A stretch of DNA of 64,000 nt, taken from positions 248,001 through 312,000 of the forward strand of contig NZ_JOBF01000013.1 in the NCBI RefSeq assembly GCF_000718635.1, read 5' to 3'. The stretch comes from Streptomyces varsoviensis. GTDB lineage: Bacteria > Actinomycetota > Actinomycetes > Streptomycetales > Streptomycetaceae. The translations under genes were made by a program, and so were the position numbers. Under the pieces are notes generated by a model that was not told the origin of the DNA, did not search any database, and was given only the letters and a program-made list of their open reading frames with translations. Shown here one piece after another: positions 13,170-20,994 of this stretch. Within the stretch, counting starts at the first letter, position 1; each line of letters opens with the position of its first letter.

Positions 13170-15066
13170 ACACAGCGCGCGCGGCCCCGGCCGGACCGCG
13201 GACACCGCCCGGCCGACGGCGCCCGCCGCGCCCGGCACCGGGCGCCGCCGCCGTCCGCCCCGGGACCAGCCCGAATCCGACAACGGCGCCATGCCCTCGT
13301 CCGGCACACCGCCCGAACACCCCGCCGGCCACCCGGAACCCCGCGAACCCGGCGGCGCCTGGGGCGTAATCGGCCACCAGCCCGGCGAACGCGACGCCCA
13401 GTCCCGGCGGTCCGTCGATGAGCCGCGCGAGCGCGGTGGGGCCGCCCGGTGGGTCACCGGGCGGTCGCCTGTGCGTGGGGGCGCGCCCCAGGGGCCCACT
13501 GGCGCGTCGTACGAGCGTGATGATGAGCACCGGCGGACTGGCGGGCAGCCGCCTGCGCGCGGTGGCGAAGCCCAGGGGCCTTCTGGGGCGACGCGTCCGT
13601 ACGGCGGTCAGTCCCGGCGGCCCTCCGATGAGTCACGCGAGCGCGGTGGGGAGTCCCGGTGGTTCGCCGCCGGGCGGTTGTCTGGGCGTGGGGGCGAGGT
13701 TTCGAGGCCCGCTGGGGAGTCGCGTCAGCGCGGCGGTGAGGCCCCGTCGACCGTGGGTCGGGCGGCCGTGCGTGGTGGCGGGCCCCAGGGGTCCTCTGGC
13801 GAGTCGTACGAGCGTGGCGGCGAGCCCCGGCGGCCTGTCGGGCCGTCGCCCGTGCGCGGCGGTCCGGTCCAGGAGTCCCCCGGCGAGTCGCACCAGGCCG
13901 CCGGGGATGCGGTGCCGGGCGGGGGCGAGCCGGGGTTCGCCGGGCTCGGCGGGGAGCAGGGCGTGCGGCCGCAGGGGCCGATGGCGACGGGGCTGGTGCC
14001 GCGTCCGCGCCAGGAGTTCATCGACGCTTTCGACTATTTCGACCACGCGGAGCACCGGCGCGACGGGGACCGCCCGCGCGACGGGGCCCACCGGCGAAAC
14101 GAGGACGATGTGTTCGCCGCAGGAGCCCCCAGCAAGGAGAAGAAGAGCGGCGCCAGAGCCGCCGGGCCGATCGTCGGGCCGACCGTCCCGCCCGTGCCGC
14201 CGGGCAAGACGGTGCCGCCGAGCCGGGGCCCGGAGCGCCGTACGCGGACCGCCAAGGGCGGCCTCGCCCGCACGCTCACCGGCGTCGCGGCGGCGGCCGT
14301 GACGGCGGTGCTGGCCGTGGCGGTCTCCGGTCAGGTCGCGCACGAGCAGGACGGCAAGGGCGGCGCGCCCCGGGCGGCCGGCGGCGCCGAGCGGCCGCAC
14401 ACGGACGCCGCGACCCGTACGAAGAGCCGCCCGGCCCCCGCGCCGGGCACGGTCGCGGACCAGGCCCCGTACGAGGTCCAGATGGCGCAGAAGTTCCCGA
14501 TGGACGCCAAGCTCCAGGCGTCCGGGGACTTCGAGGCGGTGCCCGGGCACGACAAGGCCCCCGGCCGCGGCGAGGTGCTGCGCTACCGGGTGGACGTGGA
14601 GAAGGGGCTGGGCCTGGACGGCATGCTGTTCGCCGAGGCCGTGCAGAAGACCCTGAACGACGACCGGAGCTGGGCCCATGGCGGCCGGCGCACCTTCGAG
14701 CGCGTCTCGTCCGGGGACGCGGACTTCGTGATCAGCCTGGCCAGCCCCGGCACCACCGCGAAGTGGTGTGCGAAGTCGGGCCTGGACACCACCCAGGACA
14801 ACGTGTCGTGCGACTCGGCGGCCACCGAGCGTGTGGTGATCAACGCCTATCGGTGGGCGCAGGGCGCGGTGACCTACGGCGACGACAAGATGCACGCCTA
14901 CCGGCAGATGCTGATCAACCACGAGGTCGGGCACCGGCTCGGGCACAACCACGAGACGTGCCCGAAGCAGGGCGCGCTCGCGCCGGTGATGATGCAGCAG
15001 ACGAAGTTCCTGACGCTGGACGGCGCGACCTGCCGGGCCAACGCCTGGCCGCATCCCGAAGGGTGA
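13162..15066 (+). CDS. Membrane-anchored DUF3152 metallopeptidase-like protein
   Basis: This 634-residue protein has three parts. Residues ~1-270 are a low-complexity Arg/Gly/Pro/Ser region of imperfect ~30-residue repeats (RGGE... motifs). One membrane helix follows (TGVAAAAVTAVLAVAVSGQVA, ~373-393). The extracytoplasmic DUF3152 domain (~430-634) contains HEVGHRLGHNH near 594, an intact HExxHxxGxxH metzincin zinc site, and several Cys that may form disulfides. Family members are mostly uncharacterised; protease activity is inferred from the motif. The GTG at 13162 overlaps the upstream hydrolase stop. The repetitive cytoplasmic region could be prone to length variation. Confidence 0.85.
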   Translation: MGKHSARGPGRTADTARPTAPAAPGTGRRRRPPRDQPESDNGAMPSSGTPPEHPAGHPEPREPGGAWGVIGHQPGERDAQSRRSVDEPRERGGAARWVTGRSPVRGGAPQGPTGASYERDDEHRRTGGQPPARGGEAQGPSGATRPYGGQSRRPSDESRERGGESRWFAAGRLSGRGGEVSRPAGESRQRGGEAPSTVGRAAVRGGGPQGSSGESYERGGEPRRPVGPSPVRGGPVQESPGESHQAAGDAVPGGGEPGFAGLGGEQGVRPQGPMATGLVPRPRQEFIDAFDYFDHAEHRRDGDRPRDGAHRRNEDDVFAAGAPSKEKKSGARAAGPIVGPTVPPVPPGKTVPPSRGPERRTRTAKGGLARTLTGVAAAAVTAVLAVAVSGQVAHEQDGKGGAPRAAGGAERPHTDAATRTKSRPAPAPGTVADQAPYEVQMAQKFPMDAKLQASGDFEAVPGHDKAPGRGEVLRYRVDVEKGLGLDGMLFAEAVQKTLNDDRSWAHGGRRTFERVSSGDADFVISLASPGTTAKWCAKSGLDTTQDNVSCDSAATERVVINAYRWAQGAVTYGDDKMHAYRQMLINHEVGHRLGHNHETCPKQGALAPVMMQQTKFLTLDGATCRANAWPHPEG

Positions 15067-15070
15067 GTCC

Positions 15071-15089
15071 GGGGGCGCGTCGAGCCCCC
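15071..15089 (+). terminator. Short hairpin after the DUF3152 gene
   Basis: GGGGGC pairs with GCCCCC around a 7-nt loop, 5 bp after the stop codon. Confidence 0.45.
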
Positions 15090-15146
15090 GCGCGTCTCGA
15101 AGGGTGGGCCGTCGAGGGTGTCGCCCCCGCCCCGCGTACCCCGTCC

Positions 15147-15185
15147 GTCTCAGGGCGTGAGACCTGCTGTCCCTGGTTGTGAGAC
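15147..15185. promoter_or_regulatory. TGAGAC-motif cluster, candidate operator
   Basis: GTCTCA (15147-15152) and GTGAGAC (15157-15163) form an inverted repeat. A second GTGAGAC lies at 15179-15185, 22 bp (two helical turns) downstream and just before the -35 box. Further TGAGAC or GTCTCAC copies occur at 15316-15321 and 15355-15361. The arrangement suggests a regulator site for the ABC operon. Confidence 0.45.
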
Positions 15186-15189
15186 ACCT

Positions 15190-15218
15190 TTGCCTGCGAA
15201 CGGATATTCGTCCAGGAT
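15190..15218 (+). promoter_or_regulatory. Promoter of the leader peptide / ABC operon
   Basis: TTGCCT (15190-15195), a 17-bp spacer and CAGGAT (15213-15218) form a good housekeeping promoter. The predicted transcription start falls on the A of the ATG at 15226, so the leader ORF is leaderless. Confidence 0.7.
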
Positions 15219-15225
15219 TCTCCGC

Positions 15226-15318
15226 ATGTCGCATCGCCATGCCCCCGATGACGCCGGCTTCGAGCTGGCGCTGATCGGCGTGGCCGCGCATGCGATCGCC
15301 GACATTCTCTGTCGCTGA
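15226..15318 (+). CDS. Leaderless Cys-containing leader peptide, 30 residues
   Basis: The ORF encodes a 30-residue peptide that starts MSHRHAPDDAG, has a hydrophobic centre and ends ADILCR with Cys as the penultimate residue. It resembles the actinobacterial Cys-containing leader peptides (mycobacterial Ms4533A type, as I recall) that act as cysteine-responsive attenuators for sulfur-uptake operons. The promoter places its first base at the transcription start. It precedes the ABC operon by 162 bp, a stretch that could fold into attenuator structures. Stalling at the Cys codon near the stop is the likely sensing event; this is inference. Confidence 0.65.
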   Translation: MSHRHAPDDAGFELALIGVAAHAIADILCR

Positions 15319-15480
15319 GACCGCACCCCCGCGCCTCCTCGCGCGTTCCCCCGCGTCTCACCATCTGATCTCTGTGTGCCCGCCGGGGGCGGTCCAGTGC
15401 CCGGCCACCGCATACGGGCTCCTCCCTGCCGCCTTCCGTGGGTGCTCCATGCCGCCACCTTCCGAAAGGCGTCTTCCGTC

Positions 15481-17223
15481 ATGCGTCAACTGCCCCTCAT
15501 ATCGCGCCGCGCGGCCGCCGCCGTCGCCGGAATCGCCCTCGTCGGGTCCGTCGCGGCCTGCGGTCCCAAGGAGGCCGGCGACGCCAAGGGCGGCGGCGCG
15601 GCCGGCGACCCGAAACAGGGCGGCACGCTCACCGTCCTCAACCGCGAGCCGCAGAGCGACTTCGACCCGGCGCGCCTCTACACCTCCGGCGGCGGCAACA
15701 TCCCCTCCCTCGTCTTCCGCACCCTCACCACCCGCAACCGCGCGGACGGCGCCGCCGGCACCAAGGTCGTCCCCGACCTCGCCACGGACCTGGGCACGCC
15801 CAGCGAGGACGCCAAGGTCTGGACGTACAAGCTCAAGGACGGGCTCGCGTACGAGGACGGGTCGCCGATCACCAGCGCCGACGTCAAGTACGGCATCGAG
15901 CGTTCCTTCGCCGGGGAACTCTCGGGCGGCGCGCCGTACTTGCGGGACTGGCTGGTGGGCGGCGAGCGCTACCAGGGCCCGTACAAGGACAAGGGCGGCG
16001 ACGGGCTGAAGTCCATCGAGACGCCGGACGCCAAGACCCTCGTCTTCCACCTCAAGAAGCCCGAGGGCGACTTCCCCTACCTCGCCACGCAGACGCAGTT
16101 CGCCCCCGTGCCCAAGGCCAAGGACACCGGCACCAAGTACGAGGAGCACCCCGTCTCCTCCGGCCCGTACAAGGTCGTCCGCAACACCGGCGACGGCGAG
16201 CGGCTGCTGCTGGAGCGCAACCCCCACTGGTCCGCGAAGACCGACAGCCAGCGGCACGCCTACCCCGACCGCATCGAGGTGAAGTCGGGCCTGGACCCCG
16301 CCGTCATCAACCAGCGGCTCTCCACCGGCTCCGGCCCGGACGCCGCCGCCATCACCACCGACACCAACCTCGGACCGGCCGAACTCGCCCAGGTCAGCGG
16401 CGACAAGCAGCTCGCGGACCGGGTCGGCACCGGTCACTTCGGCTACACCAACTACCTCGCGTTCAACCCGCGTACCAAGCCGTTCGACGACCCGAAGGTG
16501 CGCCAGGCGATCTCGTACGCGGTCAACCGCACCAGCGTCGTCAACGCCGCGGGCGGCTCCTCGCTGGCCGAGCCCGCCACCACCTTCCTGCCGAACCAGA
16601 AGGCTCTCGGCTACACCCCGTACGACCACTTCCCGGCGGGGCGGACCGGCGACCCCGGCAAGGCCCGTGAGCTGCTGAAGCAGGCCGGATACGGGGAGGG
16701 CGCCGCCAAGGGCCCGCTGACGATCACGCTCACCCACTCCACCGCGCAGGACTTCGAGGCCAGCCCCGAGATCGCGACCGCGCTCCAGGCCGGGTTCAAG
16801 AAGGCCGGGATCGTCGTCAAGCTCCAGGGCCTGGAGGACAACGACTACAAGCAGCGGGTCCACTCGACCAAGACCCAGCCCGGCCTCTTCCTCGGCCACT
16901 GGGGCGCGGACTGGCCCTCCGGCGGCCCGTTCCTCGCGCCGATCTTCGACGGCCGGCAGATCGTCGAGGACGGTGCCAATTTCAACTCCGCCCGCCTGAA
17001 CGACCCCGCGGTCAACGACGAGATCGACGAGATCAACAAGATCACCGACCATGACGCCGCCGCGAAGCGCTGGGGCGCCCTCGACAAGAAGATCGGCGAA
17101 CAGGCCCTGACCGTCCCGCTGTTCCACCCCGTCTACAAGCGGCTCTACGGCAAGGACGCCAAGAACATCGTGATCAGCGACTGGACCGGCGTGCTCGACA
17201 TCTCCCAGGTCGCGGTCAAGTGA
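15481..17223 (+). CDS. ABC transporter substrate-binding lipoprotein (peptide type, SBP_bac_5)
   Basis: This 580-residue family-5 extracellular solute-binding protein is of the OppA/DppA type. The signal peptide ends in a lipobox (GSVAAC), giving lipidation at about Cys22. The mature protein has the hallmark order GGTLTVLNREP, FDPARLYTSGGG, later SSGPYKVV, and NYLAFNPR before VRQAISYAVNR. It delivers an oligopeptide or related ligand to the permeases encoded next. It is the first structural gene of the operon; its stop overlaps the next start (GTGA). The leader peptide upstream suggests the ligand may be a sulfur source such as a Cys-containing peptide (inference). Confidence 0.93.
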   Translation: MRQLPLISRRAAAAVAGIALVGSVAACGPKEAGDAKGGGAAGDPKQGGTLTVLNREPQSDFDPARLYTSGGGNIPSLVFRTLTTRNRADGAAGTKVVPDLATDLGTPSEDAKVWTYKLKDGLAYEDGSPITSADVKYGIERSFAGELSGGAPYLRDWLVGGERYQGPYKDKGGDGLKSIETPDAKTLVFHLKKPEGDFPYLATQTQFAPVPKAKDTGTKYEEHPVSSGPYKVVRNTGDGERLLLERNPHWSAKTDSQRHAYPDRIEVKSGLDPAVINQRLSTGSGPDAAAITTDTNLGPAELAQVSGDKQLADRVGTGHFGYTNYLAFNPRTKPFDDPKVRQAISYAVNRTSVVNAAGGSSLAEPATTFLPNQKALGYTPYDHFPAGRTGDPGKARELLKQAGYGEGAAKGPLTITLTHSTAQDFEASPEIATALQAGFKKAGIVVKLQGLEDNDYKQRVHSTKTQPGLFLGHWGADWPSGGPFLAPIFDGRQIVEDGANFNSARLNDPAVNDEIDEINKITDHDAAAKRWGALDKKIGEQALTVPLFHPVYKRLYGKDAKNIVISDWTGVLDISQVAVK

Positions 17224-18227
17224 GCGCCGGGACCCTTGAAGAGCGCCCCGCGGCCGTCGCGCCGCCGGCCGCGCCCTCCGGCGCCCGGCAGGTGTGGCGG
17301 CGGCTGCGGGCGCGGAAGTCCGCGCTGATCGCCGCCGCCGTCCTCGCCCTGCTGGTCGTCCTCGCGCTCGCCGCCCCGCTGCTCGGCGCCCTGGAGGGCC
17401 AGGACGTGGGCGCCTACCACGACGGGCTCGTCGACTCCGCGCGCGGCGGCGTGCCCATCGGCTCGTACGGCGGGGTCAGCGGCGACCACTGGCTGGGCGT
17501 CGAACCGGGCACCGGCCGCGACCTGTTCGTACGGCTCCTCTACGGCGCCCGCGTCTCGCTCGCCGTCGCCGCCGGCGCCACGCTCGTACAAGTCTTCATC
17601 GGCGTCGCGGTCGGGCTCGCCGCCGGGCTCGGCAACCGGCTCGTCGACAGCGCCCTCAGCCACCTCAGCGACGTGATGGTGGCGCTGCCCATGCTCGTCT
17701 TCGCCATCGGCGTCACCGCCGTCGTGCCGTCCTCCTTCCCGCGCCCCGTGCTGCTCGTCTTCGTCATCGGGCTGCTGGCCTGGGGCGGCACCGCGCGGAT
17801 CGTACGGGCCCAGACCCTCACCCTGAAGAGACTCGACTACGTCGCCGCGGCCCGGCTCGGCGGCGCCTCGCGGCTGCGCATCGCCCGCCGCGAACTGCTG
17901 CCCGCGCTGGCCGCGCCCGTCATCACCTACGCCGCGATCCTGCTCCCCACCAACATCGTCACCGAGGCCGGAATGTCCTTCCTGGGCGTCGGCGTCACGC
18001 CGCCCACCCCCTCCTGGGGGCAGATGCTGTCCACCGCGACCACCTGGTTCCGCGCCGACCCCATGTACGTACTCCTCCCGGCGCTCCTCCTGTTCACCAC
18101 CGTGCTCGCCTTCACGGTCCTCGGCGACGGGCTGCGCACGGCGCTCGACCCGCGCGCCGCGTCCCGGCTGCGGGTCGGCCGTACGGGGCGCGCGGCCCGA
18201 CGGAGGAAGAGGGGGACTCCGGCATGA
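17220..18227 (+). CDS. ABC transporter permease, DppC/OppC type
   Basis: This 335-residue inner-membrane permease has one N-terminal helix (~33-55), a periplasmic loop and five further helices. The EAA-type loop (YVAAARLGGASRLRIARRELLP, about residue 205) contacts the ATPase. EAGMSFLGVGVTPPTPSWG is the DppC signature. The GTG overlaps the preceding TGA by 4 bp. In most operons DppB comes before DppC; here the order is reversed. Confidence 0.92.
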   Translation: MSAGTLEERPAAVAPPAAPSGARQVWRRLRARKSALIAAAVLALLVVLALAAPLLGALEGQDVGAYHDGLVDSARGGVPIGSYGGVSGDHWLGVEPGTGRDLFVRLLYGARVSLAVAAGATLVQVFIGVAVGLAAGLGNRLVDSALSHLSDVMVALPMLVFAIGVTAVVPSSFPRPVLLVFVIGLLAWGGTARIVRAQTLTLKRLDYVAAARLGGASRLRIARRELLPALAAPVITYAAILLPTNIVTEAGMSFLGVGVTPPTPSWGQMLSTATTWFRADPMYVLLPALLLFTTVLAFTVLGDGLRTALDPRAASRLRVGRTGRAARRRKRGTPA

Positions 18228-19213
18228 GGGGCTACCTGCTGCGCAGGGCCATCGGCGCGGTCATCGTGCTCTTCGCCCTCTCGCTCGTCATCTACGCCCT
18301 CTTCTACGTCGCCCCCGGCGACCCCGCACGGCTCGCCTGCGGGCCGCGCTGCAACCCCGAACAGATCCGCCAGGTCCGCGAACAGCTCTCCCTCGGCGAC
18401 CCGGTGTACGTCCAGTACTGGCACTTCCTGCAAGGGCTCGCCGCCGGTCACGACTACTCCACCGGCACGGGCGTACTGCACTGCGACGCCCCCTGCTTCG
18501 GCCTCTCCTACCAGAACGACCAGCAGGTCACCGACCTCATCACGCAGCGGCTGCCCGTCACGGCCTCGCTCGCGCTCGGCGCCATGGTGCTGTGGCTGCT
18601 GCTCGGCGTCGGCAGCGGACTGCTCTCCGCGCTGCGCCGCGGCGGCACGACCGAACGCGTGCTGACCTGGCTGACCCTGGCCGGCACCGCCACGCCCGTC
18701 TTCATCATCGGGCTGCTGCTGCTCATGCTCTTCTGCGCCTACCTGGGCTGGCTGCCCTTCCCCTCCTACGTGGCGCTGACCGAGGACCCCGAGCAGTGGG
18801 CCTGGAACCTGCTGCTGCCCTGGACGGCGCTCGCCCTCATCGAATCCGCGAAGTACGCGCGGCTGACGCGCAGTTCGATGCTGGAGACGCTCGCCGAGGA
18901 CCACATCCGCACGTTCCGGGCGTACGGCGTCGCCGAGCGGTCCATCGTCGGCAGACACGCGCTGCGCGGCGCGCTGCCCCCGGTCATCGCGCTCACCGCC
19001 CTCGACCTCGGCTCGATGTTCGGCAACGCGGTCCTGACCGAGACCCTCTTCGGGCTGCCGGGCCTCGGGCAACTGCTCGTACACGCCACGCGGACCGTCG
19101 ACCTGCCGGTGGTGGTGGGCGTCGTGCTGGTCACGGGCGCGGCCGTCGTCATCGCCAACATCGTGGCGGACCTGCTGTACGCCGTCGCCGACCGAAGGGT
19201 GGCCCTCGCATGA
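18224..19213 (+). CDS. ABC transporter permease, DppB/OppB type
   Basis: This 329-residue permease starts MRGYLLRRAIGAVIVLF, typical of DppB, with six helices. A long periplasmic loop between helices 1 and 2 carries two Cys pairs (CGPRC and CDAPC), which is unusual and could form disulfides. The inner-membrane coupling loop is near AEDHIRTFRAYGVAERSIV. The ATG at 18224 overlaps the upstream stop, and its own stop overlaps the ATPase start. Confidence 0.92.
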   Translation: MRGYLLRRAIGAVIVLFALSLVIYALFYVAPGDPARLACGPRCNPEQIRQVREQLSLGDPVYVQYWHFLQGLAAGHDYSTGTGVLHCDAPCFGLSYQNDQQVTDLITQRLPVTASLALGAMVLWLLLGVGSGLLSALRRGGTTERVLTWLTLAGTATPVFIIGLLLLMLFCAYLGWLPFPSYVALTEDPEQWAWNLLLPWTALALIESAKYARLTRSSMLETLAEDHIRTFRAYGVAERSIVGRHALRGALPPVIALTALDLGSMFGNAVLTETLFGLPGLGQLLVHATRTVDLPVVVGVVLVTGAAVVIANIVADLLYAVADRRVALA

Positions 19214-20841
19214 GTCCTCTCGACACCCCGGAACCGCTGGTGCAGGTCGCGGACCTCTCCGTCACGTTCCCCGTGGGGCAGGGCGCGGCCGTACGGGCCG
19301 TCGACGGGCTGTCCTTCACCATGCCGCCCGGCGGCGCGCTCGGCATCGTCGGCGAGTCCGGCTCCGGCAAGAGCACCGTCGCGTACGGGCTGCTCGGCCT
19401 GCACCGCGGCACGGGCGCCGAGGTCACGGGCGCGGTACGGGTCGCCGGCCGGGACGTGCTCGCCGCCGGGGACGCCGAACTGCGCGCCCTGCGCGGCCCG
19501 GTGGCGGCCATGGTCTTCCAGGACCCGCTCTCCTCCCTCGACCCCTACGCCGCGATCGGCGACCAGATCGCCGAGGTGTACCGCGTGCACCGGCGCGACG
19601 CGTCACGGCGCGCCGCGCGGGCGCGCGCCGTCGAGGTGCTCGACCGCGTCGGCATCCCGGACGCCGCGCGCCGGGCGCGCGCCCGCCCGCACGAGTTCAG
19701 CGGCGGCATGCGCCAGCGCGCGCTGATCGCCATGGCGCTGGCCTGCGAGCCCCGCCTGCTCGTCGCCGACGAACCGACGACGGCCCTCGACGTGACCGTA
19801 CAGGCGCAGATCCTCGGGCTGCTGCGGGAGTTGCGCGCCGAGACCGGCATGGGGCTGCTCCTGGTCACGCACGACCTCGGGGTGGCGGCCGGCAACGTCG
19901 ACGAACTGCTCGTCATGAAGGAGGGGCGCGAGGTCGAGCACGGGCCGGCGCGCGAGGTGCTGGACGCGCCGCGCGAGGACTACACGCGGGCGCTGCTGGC
20001 CGCGGTGCCGCGGATCGACGTACGGCGGGCGGCCGGCGACACGGCGACCGCCGCGGGCGAGCCGCTGCTCGAAGCCACCGGGCTGAGGAGGGAGTTCGGG
20101 CGCGGGAAGCGCGCCGTCACCGCCGTGGACGAGGTCTCGCTGACCATCCGGCCGGGCGAGACCGTCGGCGTCGTCGGCGAGTCCGGCAGCGGCAAGACGA
20201 CGCTGGGACGGATGCTCGTACGGCTGCTGGAACCGTCCGGCGGCGTGCTGCGGTACCGAGGGCGGGACATCGGTGGTCTGCGCGAGCGCGAGCTGCGCGG
20301 CTTCCGCGGCGAGGCCCAGATGGTCTTCCAGGACCCCGTCTCCTCACTCAACCCGCGGCGCAGCATCGGCGAGTCGATCGCCGACCCGCTGCGCACGGCA
20401 GGGGAGCTGACAGGCAGTGAGATCGAGGAGCGGGTGCGGCGGCTGCTGCACCGGGTGGGGCTCGACCCGGACGCCTACCACCGCTATCCGCACGAGTTCA
20501 GCGGCGGCCAGCGGCAGCGCGTCGGCATCGCGCGGGCGCTCGCGCCCGAGCCGAAACTGATCGTCTGCGACGAGCCCGTCTCGGCCCTCGACGTCACCAC
20601 ACAGGCCCAGGTGGTCGAACTGCTCGGGGACGTCCAGCGGGAGTCGGGCATCGCGCTCGTCTTCATCGCGCACGACCTCGCCGTCGTACGCCAGGTGAGT
20701 GACCGCGTCGTCGTCATGCGGGACGGCCGGATCGTCGAGGAGGGGCCCGCGGACGCGGTCTACGACGCTCCCCGGCACCCGTACACACGGGGCCTGCTGG
20801 CCGCCGCGCCGTCTCTCGCCCCGGCCGAGGCCGCCGCTTAG
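19210..20841 (+). CDS. Fused dual ABC ATPase (DppD-DppF type)
   Basis: This 543-residue protein contains two complete nucleotide-binding domains in tandem. The first has Walker [10 protein letters not shown] (~51-59), signature FSGGMRQRA (~162-170) and Walker B LLVADEP (~184-190). The second has GESGSGKTT (~325-333), FSGGQRQRV and [12 protein letters not shown]. Each half also has an H-loop (THDL, AHDL). It replaces the two separate ATPases of classical Dpp/Opp operons and energises the two permeases. The ATG at 19210 overlaps the preceding TGA. A strong terminator follows. Confidence 0.93.
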   Translation: MSPLDTPEPLVQVADLSVTFPVGQGAAVRAVDGLSFTMPPGGALGIVGESGSGKSTVAYGLLGLHRGTGAEVTGAVRVAGRDVLAAGDAELRALRGPVAAMVFQDPLSSLDPYAAIGDQIAEVYRVHRRDASRRAARARAVEVLDRVGIPDAARRARARPHEFSGGMRQRALIAMALACEPRLLVADEPTTALDVTVQAQILGLLRELRAETGMGLLLVTHDLGVAAGNVDELLVMKEGREVEHGPAREVLDAPREDYTRALLAAVPRIDVRRAAGDTATAAGEPLLEATGLRREFGRGKRAVTAVDEVSLTIRPGETVGVVGESGSGKTTLGRMLVRLLEPSGGVLRYRGRDIGGLRERELRGFRGEAQMVFQDPVSSLNPRRSIGESIADPLRTAGELTGSEIEERVRRLLHRVGLDPDAYHRYPHEFSGGQRQRVGIARALAPEPKLIVCDEPVSALDVTTQAQVVELLGDVQRESGIALVFIAHDLAVVRQVSDRVVVMRDGRIVEEGPADAVYDAPRHPYTRGLLAAAPSLAPAEAAA

Positions 20842-20891
20842 CGCCCTCCAACGCGCCACGGCCACGAAAGTTACGCCTGTTCACCCCTTCC

Positions 20892-20925
20892 GGTGGCGCG
20901 ATGGACAACCGTCCATCGCGCCACC
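20892..20925 (+). terminator. Strong hairpin terminator of the ABC operon
   Basis: GGTGGCGCGATGGAC pairs over 15 bp without mismatch with GTCCATCGCGCCACC around a 4-nt loop, about 50 bp after the ATPase stop. Confidence 0.9.
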
Positions 20926-20994
20926 CGCGGCCCCGCATAGCGTGCACTCGCTGCCGTTCGGCGGCTGCCCACAGGGGAGGACGGGGGTACGTTC

